Source: Geobacter sp. UBA5735
GTDB taxonomy: Bacteria > Desulfobacterota > Desulfuromonadia > Geobacterales > Geobacteraceae
Length of the DNA: 64,000 bases
NCBI GenBank assembly: GCA_002419385.1
Contig: DIFZ01000024.1
Location: forward strand, 12,606-76,605
Direction: 5' to 3'
Part shown: positions 33,326 to 41,778 of the stretch, piece by piece
Layout: each line of letters starts with the position of its first letter
How positions within the stretch are numbered: position 1 is the stretch's first letter
Translations under genes and position numbers: made by a program
Notes under the pieces: generated by a model
What the model saw: the letters and a program-made list of their open reading frames with translations, nothing else
What the model was told of the DNA's origin: nothing
Database searches by the model: none

Positions 33326-34045
33326 TCAAGAGTACTTTATCAGATCCACCATATCCCGGACAGCGCGGTCCAGACCGACGAGGACCGCCCTGGATATGAT
33401 AGCGTGCCCGATGTTGAATTCCTCGACCCCGCCCAACGCGGCGACTTTTTTGATATTGCCGTAATTGAGACCATGGCCCGCGTTGACCCCAAGTCCGATC
33501 TTTGCGGCGAGCCGTATTCCGTTCTCTATCTTGATGATCTCGCGATCTTCGGCCTTCTGGCCGGCTGCATCGGCAAAAGCCCCGGTGTGGATCTCGATGC
33601 AGTCGGCGCCGATCCGATGGGCGGCCTTTATCTGGTCCGGATCCGGATCAATGAAGAGACTCACCGCGAGCCCGCCGTCCTGGAGCCGCGAGATGGCCTT
33701 TTCGAGAGCCTGTGCGTGCAGCCTGACGTCCAGCCCTCCCTCCGTGGTCAGTTCCTGGCGTTTTTCAGGGACGAGGGTGCACATGTCCGGTTTCACCGCC
33801 AGGGCAATGAAAACCATTTCGTCGGTAGCGGCCATCTCGAGGTTGAGCTTGGTCCTGACCGTCTGGCGCAGGAGCTTGAGATCCCGATCCTGGATGTGGC
33901 GCCGGTCTTCCCGCAGGTGGATGGTGATGCCGTCGGCGCCGGCCAGTTCGGCAATGGCCGCTGCCGCAACGGGATCGGGCTCTGCGCCCCCGCGCGCCTG
34001 GCGAATGGTTGCAACGTGATCGATATTGACTCCCAACCTGGCCAT
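33326..34045 (-). CDS. pdxJ: Pyridoxine 5'-phosphate synthase
   Basis: 239 residues, the full PdxJ length. It joins 3-amino-2-oxopropyl phosphate and 1-deoxyxylulose 5-phosphate to make pyridoxine phosphate. Typical start LGVNIDHVATIRQARGG, then HLREDRRHIQD, and GLGVNAGHGLNYGN. Lies 4 bp after glmM in the tilS-pdxJ cluster. Confidence 0.97.
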   Translation of the reverse strand: MARLGVNIDHVATIRQARGGAEPDPVAAAAIAELAGADGITIHLREDRRHIQDRDLKLLRQTVRTKLNLEMAATDEMVFIALAVKPDMCTLVPEKRQELTTEGGLDVRLHAQALEKAISRLQDGGLAVSLFIDPDPDQIKAAHRIGADCIEIHTGAFADAAGQKAEDREIIKIENGIRLAAKIGLGVNAGHGLNYGNIKKVAALGGVEEFNIGHAIISRAVLVGLDRAVRDMVDLIKYS

Positions 34046-34049
34046 CCCG

Positions 34050-35408
34050 TTACCCTCCGATCCGCTTCCGCACCAGGTCCGCGATTTCTTCGGACCACGA
34101 TTCGATCACACCCCTGTCCCTGCCTTCCAGCATGATCCGGAGCAGGGGCTCGGTACCTGAATAGCGGATGAGTACCCTCCCCTCATCCTTCATCTTTTCA
34201 TCGATGGTCGACAGGAGCGAGGCGACCTCCGGAAACGCTGCTATATCCTTCCTCTTCTTGACCCGCACGTTGACCAGCACCTGGGGCAGCGGTTCCATTA
34301 TCCCGGCAAGCTCCGAAAGGGGGCGCTGCCGGCGCCGCATGACGGCAAGGACCTGCAGGGCGGACTGGATCCCGTCACCGGTCGTGTTGTAATCGAGAAA
34401 GATCAGGTGTCCGGATTGCTCGCCGCCGAAATTGTATCCGCCGCGCATCATCTCCTCGACAACGTAACGGTCACCTACCGCGGTCTTGACAATCCTTCCG
34501 CCGGCCTTCCTGATGGCTATGTCCAACCCCATGTTGCTCATGACAGTAGCCACAAGGGTATTCTTGCGGAGTTTCCTTCTTTTCAGCATGTCCGTGGCAC
34601 AAATGGCCATGATACGGTCACCGTCCACCTGGTTGCCATACTCGTCGACAAAGATGACCCGGTCGGCGTCACCGTCAAGAGCAATGCCCAGGTGAGCGCC
34701 ATGGCTCCTGACCGCCTCACTGACGACCTCGGGGTGGAGTGACCCGCAACCTGCATTGATGTTGGAGCCGTTCGGCTTGACCGACAGCGGAATGACTTCG
34801 GCGCCGAGCTCTTCGAAGACCGCCGGAGCAACCTTGTAGGCTGCCCCGTTTGCGCAGTCCAGGGCTATCTTGAGCCCCGAAAGGTCAAGTTCCTTGGGGA
34901 AGGTGCTCTTGAGGAACACCACATACCTGCCGACAGCGTCGTCGATCCTGAACGCCTTGCCGACTTCAGTGGCTATGGGACGGAGAGAGTCTATACCCTT
35001 GGAGAAAATCAAATCTTCGATGGTGAGTTCAACGGCATCGGGAAGCTTCACCCCGTCACGGGAAAAGAACTTGATGCCATTGTCCTGGAAGGGATTGTGG
35101 GATGCCGAGATGACCACGCCGGCATCGGCGCGCATGGACGAGGTGATATTGGCAATGCCCGGCGTGGGCAGGGGGCCCACCAGCAGCACATCTACACCCA
35201 TCGAACAAATCCCGGCCGCGAGCGCGTTCTCTATCATGTAGCCCGAAAGCCGGGTGTCCTTGCCGATGACTATGCGGTGTCTCCGCGTGTCTCCATCCTT
35301 CTTGAAGATATAGGCAGCGGCCCGTCCGATCTGCATGGCCATTTCAGTGGTCATGGGATAGACATTGGCTACGCCCCGCACTCCATCGGTTCCAAAGAGT
35401 TTTTTCAT
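34050..35408 (-). CDS. glmM: Phosphoglucosamine mutase
   Basis: 452 residues. Converts glucosamine-6-phosphate to glucosamine-1-phosphate for peptidoglycan. The active-site Ser is in VVISASHNPFQDNG, the Mg site in DGDADRVIFVDEYG, and the phosphate loop near RYSGTEPLLRI. The ATG at 35408 fits the family start (KKLFGTDGVRG); upstream in-frame codons are not conserved. It follows cdaA-cdaR, as in many bacteria. Confidence 0.97.
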   Translation of the reverse strand: MKKLFGTDGVRGVANVYPMTTEMAMQIGRAAAYIFKKDGDTRRHRIVIGKDTRLSGYMIENALAAGICSMGVDVLLVGPLPTPGIANITSSMRADAGVVISASHNPFQDNGIKFFSRDGVKLPDAVELTIEDLIFSKGIDSLRPIATEVGKAFRIDDAVGRYVVFLKSTFPKELDLSGLKIALDCANGAAYKVAPAVFEELGAEVIPLSVKPNGSNINAGCGSLHPEVVSEAVRSHGAHLGIALDGDADRVIFVDEYGNQVDGDRIMAICATDMLKRRKLRKNTLVATVMSNMGLDIAIRKAGGRIVKTAVGDRYVVEEMMRGGYNFGGEQSGHLIFLDYNTTGDGIQSALQVLAVMRRRQRPLSELAGIMEPLPQVLVNVRVKKRKDIAAFPEVASLLSTIDEKMKDEGRVLIRYSGTEPLLRIMLEGRDRGVIESWSEEIADLVRKRIGG

Positions 35409-35526
35409 ATCAAGCGTTCCTCGTGTTGGTTGAATTGATTGTGGTGAAGCACCCTGAAATTCCGGAAGCATGCCGACCCGGGCGGGATGGGATGAAACAG
35501 TAAAAACCGCCTGGCTTCAAACGACT

Positions 35527-35907
35527 TCACTGCCGCGCAAGTGTCAGCTTGATGGTCGCCGGATAGACTCTGAGGACGCTGATTTCCGGCGGAAGCGCCA
35601 GACGCTTCTCCATGCCGCTGAAGACAACGGTCCCCTCACCCAGTTGTGCGGCATCAAGCTCCAGGGAAAGCCGTTCCGGATGGAATCCGACAAACCTGAT
35701 CCGCGAACCCGCAACGCTGACCATGATGCTTGCGGGAAGTTTCCCGCGGACCACCAGCCCGCCGGAGACATTCCGCAACGTGAGGGGCACCGTTATGTCC
35801 ATCTCCACGGTGGTGAATCCCTTGGCCAGCATCCAGAGGGCCACCGCAAGAAGCAGGGCCAGCAACTTGATGGCCAGATTGCCGGATAAAAGGCGCCACG
35901 CTATCAC
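35527..35907 (-). CDS. cdaR: YbbR-domain protein, CdaR-like regulator of the diadenylate cyclase
   Basis: 126 residues starting at a GTG that overlaps the cdaA stop (GTGA), with GAGGTGG upstream. One N-terminal membrane helix (LAIKLLALLLAVALWMLA) is followed by a single YbbR domain; Firmicute CdaR has four. It probably modulates CdaA at the membrane. The frame continues upstream, but that part overlaps cdaA and is not taken as coding. Confidence 0.85.
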   Translation of the reverse strand: MIAWRLLSGNLAIKLLALLLAVALWMLAKGFTTVEMDITVPLTLRNVSGGLVVRGKLPASIMVSVAGSRIRFVGFHPERLSLELDAAQLGEGTVVFSGMEKRLALPPEISVLRVYPATIKLTLARQ

Positions 35908-36674
35908 AGGAACCACCTCTTCTGTTTCAGATGGATGAGACGCTTCAGCATCTTGCGCAAGGCATTCTGGTCGACTCCCCGCGTTATCCTGCCCCTGTGG
36001 GCCAGTGAAATCGCCCCTGTTTCCTCCGAAACCACCAGGACTACGGCATCCGTCACCTCTGACAGGCCTATCGCCGCCCTGTGCCTGGTCCCGAGAGTCT
36101 TGCTCAGTTCCGGATTGCGGGAAAGCGGCAGGAAACATCCCGCCTTGGTGAGCTTGCCGTTCTGGATTATCACTGCCCCGTCGTGAATGGGCGAATAGGG
36201 GAGGAAGATCGACATGATGATTTCGCTGGAAACCTTCGCGTCGATCTCCGTTCCGACCTCCAGGAAATTCTCCACTTCCACGTCACGCTCGAGCACGATC
36301 AGTGCGCCGATCTTCCTTCCGGAAAGGAGTTCGGCAGAGGTGACCAGTTCTTCCACCAGCGTTGATACGCCATCAGCCTGTTCCCGGAAGAAACCGCTCC
36401 GGCCCATCGCGGACAGGGCGCGCCGGATATCGTGCTGGAAAACCACGATCAGAATGAGGATGATGCCGTTGAAAAACCCGCTCAGAATCCAGTCGAGCGT
36501 GCGCAGGCCGTAGAGGTGGGAAAGGAAATAGACGCAGGAGAGCCCCACGAGACCGATCAGCAGGCGAATGGCGATGGCCCCTTTAATGAGAAGCATGAAC
36601 TGGTAGAGGAATACTGCGACAAGTATGATGTCGAGCAGGTCCAGCCAACCAACTGTTCCCAAAGGAGTCATCAT
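35904..36674 (-). CDS. cdaA: Diadenylate cyclase (c-di-AMP synthase)
   Basis: 256 residues: three N-terminal membrane helices, then a DAC domain with DGA in SPIHDGAVII and RHR in LGTRHRAAIG, the catalytic residues that make c-di-AMP from two ATP. The start is one of two adjacent ATGs at 36674/36671; a GTG at 36683 is possible. Between folP and the YbbR gene in the conserved cdaA-cdaR-glmM order. Confidence 0.95.
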   Translation of the reverse strand: MMTPLGTVGWLDLLDIILVAVFLYQFMLLIKGAIAIRLLIGLVGLSCVYFLSHLYGLRTLDWILSGFFNGIILILIVVFQHDIRRALSAMGRSGFFREQADGVSTLVEELVTSAELLSGRKIGALIVLERDVEVENFLEVGTEIDAKVSSEIIMSIFLPYSPIHDGAVIIQNGKLTKAGCFLPLSRNPELSKTLGTRHRAAIGLSEVTDAVVLVVSEETGAISLAHRGRITRGVDQNALRKMLKRLIHLKQKRWFL

Positions 36675-36740
36675 CGAAAGCACCAGGAAATCCCCGGGAG
36701 GGGATTGATGGGATATTCGGCATGCTGCCGGAACCAGGAG

Positions 36741-37712
36741 CTATCCACCCCCACCCGAAGGAGCAGGGGAGCAGGGGAGAGCAGTATCCTGACCATTCCG
36801 GCCACTTCCTATGGCATGGGCCATCAGAGCCGCGTCACGCATCTCGCGCACATCATGCACTCTCACGACAGCAGCGCCGTTTGCGACAGCCACGGCAACA
36901 GTCGCCGCTGTTCCGAAGAGCCTGTCACCCGCAGCGCGGCCCAGAACACTGCCGATGAAGGATTTCCGCGAAGTGCCGACGAGGACGGGACGGCCGAGGG
37001 CGGCAAACTCTCTGAGACGTCGCAGAATTTCAAGATTTCCCGCAAGGTTCTTGCCGAAACCGATCCCCGGGTCGGCCACGATGCGGGACGGCGGGATACC
37101 GGACGACACCAGGCTGGCAATCCTGTCCCGGAGGAATGCTATGATCTCCGGTACAAGAGCCTGGTAAGAGGTTTCGTTCTGCATCCGGTCAGGTCTGTTC
37201 CGTGTATGCATCACAACAAGGCCGGCCCCAGCCTCAGCCACAACCTCCGGCATTGCCGGATCGAAGGTGCAACCGCTAATATCGTTCACGATGCAGGCAC
37301 CGGCATTGAGCGCCTCGCGAGCCACGACAGACTTGTATGTGTCTATTGAAACAGGGACATTAAGCCTGCCGGAAAGGCGCTCGATAACGGGCACAACCCT
37401 CTTCAACTCTTCGGCGGCGTCAACCGGAGCGGCATAGGGGCGGGTGCTTTCCCCTCCGATGTCAACGATGTCCGCTCCCTCTTCCTGCATTTCCAGCGCC
37501 CGGTCCACGGCACGCTCAGGATCGAGGAAAAGTGCCCCGTCGGAAAAAGAATCCGGGGTGACATTCAGCACTCCCATGATATGGGGGCGAAGCGACAGGT
37601 CGATGACGTTTCCGCCAACCCGCCAGATGCAGGTTTCGAAGAGCGGCGTTCCGGCCGCTCCCCGCGTATCCGTTGATGAATGGTTGTGCATGGGCGTTTG
37701 CGGCTTGATCAT
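36741..37712 (-). CDS. folP: Dihydropteroate synthase
   Basis: 323 residues, slightly long for FolP (about 280) because of an N-terminal extension. Motifs IMGVLNVTPDSFSDG, DIGGESTRP and NDISG mark the pterin and p-aminobenzoate sites. Catalyses 7,8-dihydropteroate formation in folate synthesis. The ATG overlaps the ftsH stop (ATGA), as in many ftsH-folP operons. Confidence 0.96.
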   Translation of the reverse strand: MIKPQTPMHNHSSTDTRGAAGTPLFETCIWRVGGNVIDLSLRPHIMGVLNVTPDSFSDGALFLDPERAVDRALEMQEEGADIVDIGGESTRPYAAPVDAAEELKRVVPVIERLSGRLNVPVSIDTYKSVVAREALNAGACIVNDISGCTFDPAMPEVVAEAGAGLVVMHTRNRPDRMQNETSYQALVPEIIAFLRDRIASLVSSGIPPSRIVADPGIGFGKNLAGNLEILRRLREFAALGRPVLVGTSRKSFIGSVLGRAAGDRLFGTAATVAVAVANGAAVVRVHDVREMRDAALMAHAIGSGRNGQDTALPCSPAPSGGGG

Positions 37713-39544
37713 TCCCCCGTCAAATCATCGGGCTGAAGGGAACAGGAAGGAGTTTCAGCACTGCAACTGACGATTTCATCAACCTCGGCGCCGCTCAGGT
37801 TTTCTTTTTCGATGAGCAGCAGGGAGAGTTTGTGCAGTGTTTCAAGGTTGTCCACAAGCAGTGTCCGGGCACGCTGGTAGTTTTCCTCGACGATACGGCG
37901 GATTTCCTCGTCGATCTCCACGGCAGTCGACTCACTGTAGTTCTTGGACACCGACATTTCGCGGCCGAGGAAAATCTGCTCGTCTTTCTTGCCGAATGTC
38001 ACCGGTCCGAGGCGGTCGCTCATGCCCCATTCGCAAATCATCTTGCGGGCAATTTCCGTGGCATGCTCGATGTCGTTGCCGGCGCCGGTGGTCATGGTGC
38101 CGAAGACGATTTCCTCGGCAGCCCGCCCGCCCATGAGCACGGCGATCCGGGCGAAGAGCACTTCCTTGGAATAGGAATGCTTGTCTTCGATGGGAAGCTG
38201 CATGGTGATGCCCAGCGCCCGTCCGCGCGGGATGATGGACACCTTGTGAATCGGGTCGGTGCCGGGAATGAGCTTCGCCACCAGGGTATGACCGGCCTCG
38301 TGGTAGGCAGTGTTGCGCTTCTCCTCTTCCGAGATGACCATGCTGCGCCGCTCAACGCCCATGAGGACCTTGTCCTTGGCGTCGTCAAGGTCCTGCATCT
38401 CGACGAAATTCTTGTCTTTGCGGGCCGCCAGAAGCGCCGCTTCGTTGACCACGTTGGCAAGGTCGGCGCCGGAGAAGCCGGGTGTGCCGCGGGCGACCAG
38501 GGAAAGATCCACGCTGGGCGCCAGTGGAGTCTGGCGGGAATGCACCTTGAGAATCGCCTCCCTCCCCTTCACATCCGGCCTGGGTACGACCACCTGCCGA
38601 TCGAAGCGGCCGGGGCGCAACAGAGCCGGGTCGAGCACATCCGGGCGGTTGGTCGCGGAGATCAGGATGACCCCTTCGTTTGATTCGAAGCCGTCCATTT
38701 CCACCAGGAGCTGGTTGAGCGTCTGCTCCCGCTCGTCATGTCCGCCGCCGAGACCGGCTCCGCGATGACGGCCGACAGCATCTATCTCATCGATAAAGAT
38801 TATGCACGGAGCATTCTTCTTGCCCTGCACGAACAGGTCGCGCACCCGGCTGGCCCCCACACCCACAAACATTTCCACGAAATCGGAACCGGAAATGGAG
38901 AAGAAGGGAACGCCCGCCTCGCCGGCTATGGCCCGGGCCAGCAGGGTCTTGCCGGTACCGGGAGGGCCGACCAAAAGCACGCCTTTCGGCAGCCGACCGC
39001 CCAGCTTGGTAAACTTCTTCGGATCCTTGAGAAAGGAGATGATCTCTGCCAGTTCTTCCTTGGCCTCGTCCACGCCCGCGACATCCTCGAAAGTTATTCT
39101 CCCCTGAGCTTCGGTCAGAAGCTTCGCCCGGCTCTTGCCGAAGGCCATGGCCTTGCCGCCGCCGGACTGCATCTGGCGCATGATGAATATCCAGACGCCC
39201 ACCAGCAGAATGAGGGGGAACCAGGTGAGGAACATGGAAAGCCAGGAGATCTTTTCCTCGGCAGGCTTTGCGTCGACTGCCACGTTCTTTTCGAGGAGCT
39301 TCTGCGTCAGCCCCGGATCTTCGGGCTTGTAGCTCCTGAAAGACTTTTTGTCGGTGTACTTGCCGATGATATCGTCGCCCTGCAGTGTCACCGAGGCTAT
39401 CTTGCCCGCTTCGAGAGCGGCAATGAATTCGGTGTAGGTGGTCTTGACTTCCGTGGTTTTGGACTTGCCCAGGATGTTGATCAGCAATATTGCCATAAGG
39501 CTGATGACCAGCCAGAGCGCGAGATTCTTATAAAACTGGTTCAA
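37709..39544 (-). CDS. ftsH: ATP-dependent membrane zinc protease
   Basis: 611 residues: two membrane helices flanking a periplasmic segment, an AAA module with GPPGTGKT, FIDEIDA and RPGRFDRQ, then a zinc protease with HEAGH. Degrades misfolded membrane proteins and short-lived regulators. Upstream tilS and downstream folP are on the same strand. Confidence 0.98.
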   Translation of the reverse strand: MNQFYKNLALWLVISLMAILLINILGKSKTTEVKTTYTEFIAALEAGKIASVTLQGDDIIGKYTDKKSFRSYKPEDPGLTQKLLEKNVAVDAKPAEEKISWLSMFLTWFPLILLVGVWIFIMRQMQSGGGKAMAFGKSRAKLLTEAQGRITFEDVAGVDEAKEELAEIISFLKDPKKFTKLGGRLPKGVLLVGPPGTGKTLLARAIAGEAGVPFFSISGSDFVEMFVGVGASRVRDLFVQGKKNAPCIIFIDEIDAVGRHRGAGLGGGHDEREQTLNQLLVEMDGFESNEGVILISATNRPDVLDPALLRPGRFDRQVVVPRPDVKGREAILKVHSRQTPLAPSVDLSLVARGTPGFSGADLANVVNEAALLAARKDKNFVEMQDLDDAKDKVLMGVERRSMVISEEEKRNTAYHEAGHTLVAKLIPGTDPIHKVSIIPRGRALGITMQLPIEDKHSYSKEVLFARIAVLMGGRAAEEIVFGTMTTGAGNDIEHATEIARKMICEWGMSDRLGPVTFGKKDEQIFLGREMSVSKNYSESTAVEIDEEIRRIVEENYQRARTLLVDNLETLHKLSLLLIEKENLSGAEVDEIVSCSAETPSCSLQPDDLTGE

Positions 39545-39652
39545 TTCTACCCCCGGATAAACGGCGGGCGGTGGTGACCAACGCCCATAAGTGCTGAAAA
39601 TGGTGCGACATCATTAACGAAATACCACACGGGTGACTCTTTTACAAGTAAT

Positions 39653-41059
39653 TTAAGACGTCGTTCCCCGAATTTCAACTTCCAGAGCTTCCCGGCTCCC
39701 GGGCCGCACACGGGCTTCCTCGGCCAGCCGCAGGCCGCCGACCCAGAGAAGAGTCCCCCCGGAGAACAGGAGCGGAAGGCATCGGCGCTCACCGGCCGGA
39801 ATCTTTTCATCGATGAACAGATCTTTGACTTTTTTCGACCCTGTCATGCCAAGGGGCCTGAAACGGTCACCGGCACGGAATGTCCTGACCAGCAGGGGAA
39901 ACGCAGCTGCCACCGGGTCAAGGTATGCCCTCGTGGCCGGCGCCGATCCCAGGTTCACCGGCGGAGGGCCCACCGAAAGCGACAGCGAGGAACCGTCAGG
40001 CAGGAGATAGCATCCCGGCCCCTCCAGCAGCATCTCCCATCTGCCCGGATCAGACGCCTCCCCGGGCGGAGAAAAGAAAAGCTGGTCATAGCGCCTGAGC
40101 ACTTCGAGCCCTCCGGGCAGGCAAAGCTTCCCGTTAACGCGACCGGAACGGGACAGGTCCTCGATCTGCCGCAGGTGAACCAGGGCAATCCTGGCCAGGC
40201 TGCCGCTCGCGTCCATCAGGGCGCGACGGTACAGGCGGAAGCGGATGCCGGAATGGTGCTGCAGAACCTTGCTGATTGCCAGGACGACCCCATCAGGGCC
40301 GGTAGCGGCAACATCATGGAACACCCCCTCCACCACGGAATCCAGGACCTCCTCGTCAGCGGCCAGGATCTCGGCGGCATCGCCCAGCCGCCGGGAAATT
40401 GCCGGGTTGTAGGTCCTGAGCTGGGGAAGGAGTTCATGCCGGATGCGGTTGCGGAGAAACAAGGTGTCATCGTTGCTGGTGTCATTGCGGAAAGGAAGCC
40501 CCTTCTCCCGGAGGTAGGCCGTTATAGCGGCGCGGTCAACGCACAGGAGCGGCCTGGCGTACCTGCCGACCGCAAGGGGGCGCATACCGGCAAGCCCCGT
40601 TGTACCGGCACCCCGCAACAGCCGCATCAGAACCGTTTCCGCCTGATCGTCCCCATGATGGCCCACGGCGATTCTGGCCGCCCCATGTTTTTTCGCCACT
40701 GAATCCAGCCAACGATAGCGGGCAGTGCGTCCAGCCTCCTCCAGGGACATGCCCCATTCCCGGCTGAGAGCCCTGACATCCGCTGCGCCAAGCTCGAAAG
40801 GCACTCCGTAGCGACCGGCCAGGTCTGCAACGAAAGCTGCATCGGCGTCAGACTCGGCGCCGCGGAGGTTATGGTTCAGGTGGGCAACGACCAGTTCCAG
40901 CGCAAGGCCTGCCAGGATATCCAGCAGCGCCACCGAGTCGGCTCCGCCGGAAACGGCCACCACCACCTTTTCCCCATTGCGGAACATGCGATGCTCTTCG
41001 ATGAATGCGGCTATCCTTTTCAACAATGGTTTCGTGGCTTCCGGCTCCTTCAGGGTCAT
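39653..41059 (-). CDS. tilS: tRNA(Ile)-lysidine synthase
   Basis: 468 residues. PP-loop SGGADSVALLD at about 39-49, LNHNLRGAESDAD, and the C-terminal domain near FRPLGMTGSKKVKDLFID. It makes lysidine at the CAU anticodon of a minor tRNA(Ile), changing Met to Ile decoding; this is relevant to the CAU tRNA at 48263-48339. First gene of the tilS-ftsH-folP-cdaA cluster. Confidence 0.95.
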   Translation of the reverse strand: MTLKEPEATKPLLKRIAAFIEEHRMFRNGEKVVVAVSGGADSVALLDILAGLALELVVAHLNHNLRGAESDADAAFVADLAGRYGVPFELGAADVRALSREWGMSLEEAGRTARYRWLDSVAKKHGAARIAVGHHGDDQAETVLMRLLRGAGTTGLAGMRPLAVGRYARPLLCVDRAAITAYLREKGLPFRNDTSNDDTLFLRNRIRHELLPQLRTYNPAISRRLGDAAEILAADEEVLDSVVEGVFHDVAATGPDGVVLAISKVLQHHSGIRFRLYRRALMDASGSLARIALVHLRQIEDLSRSGRVNGKLCLPGGLEVLRRYDQLFFSPPGEASDPGRWEMLLEGPGCYLLPDGSSLSLSVGPPPVNLGSAPATRAYLDPVAAAFPLLVRTFRAGDRFRPLGMTGSKKVKDLFIDEKIPAGERRCLPLLFSGGTLLWVGGLRLAEEARVRPGSREALEVEIRGTTS

Positions 41060-41120
41060 TCCACCTGATACCCGTCTTCACGGACATGACGATGGTTATG
41101 CGAATGCAGCTGCCTGCATG

Positions 41121-41155
41121 AAAACAAAAACCCCTCGTTTCCGAAGAAAGAGGGG
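41121..41155 (-). terminator. Terminator after the copper efflux operon
   Basis: On the minus strand CCCCTC pairs with GAGGGG around an inner TTTC/GAAA helix capped by TTCG, followed by TTTTTGTTTT. Very strong; lies between the metal-binding protein gene and tilS. Confidence 0.85.
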
Positions 41156-41279
41156 GATCGTGCACAAAATATGCGCTCGATGATTACCTCTGTGCTGTCG
41201 GATCACTATAGCTTATTTCATCGGAAAAGTATAGCGGCTCACAGCACCCCAGACATATCACTTGGATAAGCACGCGCCC

Positions 41280-41744
41280 CTATTTCACGACATACCAGAA
41301 CTTGCTGCTCCTCACCTTGCCGTCCTTGACCTTGAACTTGCACATCACTCCGTACTTTCCTCGCTTCGCCATGACAATATCGGCGCCGAAATGCCCTTCC
41401 ATGCCCATCAGGTCTTTGGTCTGTTCCGATTTGTCCGGGTTGACCATTTTCACCTTCACCTCGCCTTCGGTCAGCGGCTTGCCGGATCCGGCGTCGGCAA
41501 ACTCGGCCATGAGATGGTGGGTCTCCTTAATCCCCGCGGGCATTCCCATGCCCTTCATATCCATGATCCTGAACGTGACCTTCACGCCATCGACCACCTG
41601 CTGGTGGACAACCTTGCCCATCTGTGCCATCTGGCTGCCATGACCTTCGTGCATGGACCCGTGATCGTGTTCAGCCGCCGTTACCGCCAGAGGCGCAGCC
41701 ATTGTCATCATCAGTACCGCTATCAGTGCTGCCGTTTTCTTCAT
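41280..41744 (-). CDS. Periplasmic His/Met-rich metal-binding protein
   Basis: 154 residues with a signal peptide ending at AVTAAEHDH. The mature N-terminus is rich in His and Met (HDHGSMHEGHGSQMAQMG), then KVTFRIMDMKGMGMP and a YtkA/FixH-like beta-sandwich. Likely copper(I) or silver(I) binding in the periplasm. Lies 34 bp after cusA, so last gene of the efflux operon, perhaps serving as metallochaperone. Confidence 0.75.
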   Translation of the reverse strand: MKKTAALIAVLMMTMAAPLAVTAAEHDHGSMHEGHGSQMAQMGKVVHQQVVDGVKVTFRIMDMKGMGMPAGIKETHHLMAEFADAGSGKPLTEGEVKVKMVNPDKSEQTKDLMGMEGHFGADIVMAKRGKYGVMCKFKVKDGKVRSSKFWYVVK

Positions 41745-41778
41745 TCCGTATTCTCCCTTTTGTGGTTTTCCCTCCGCA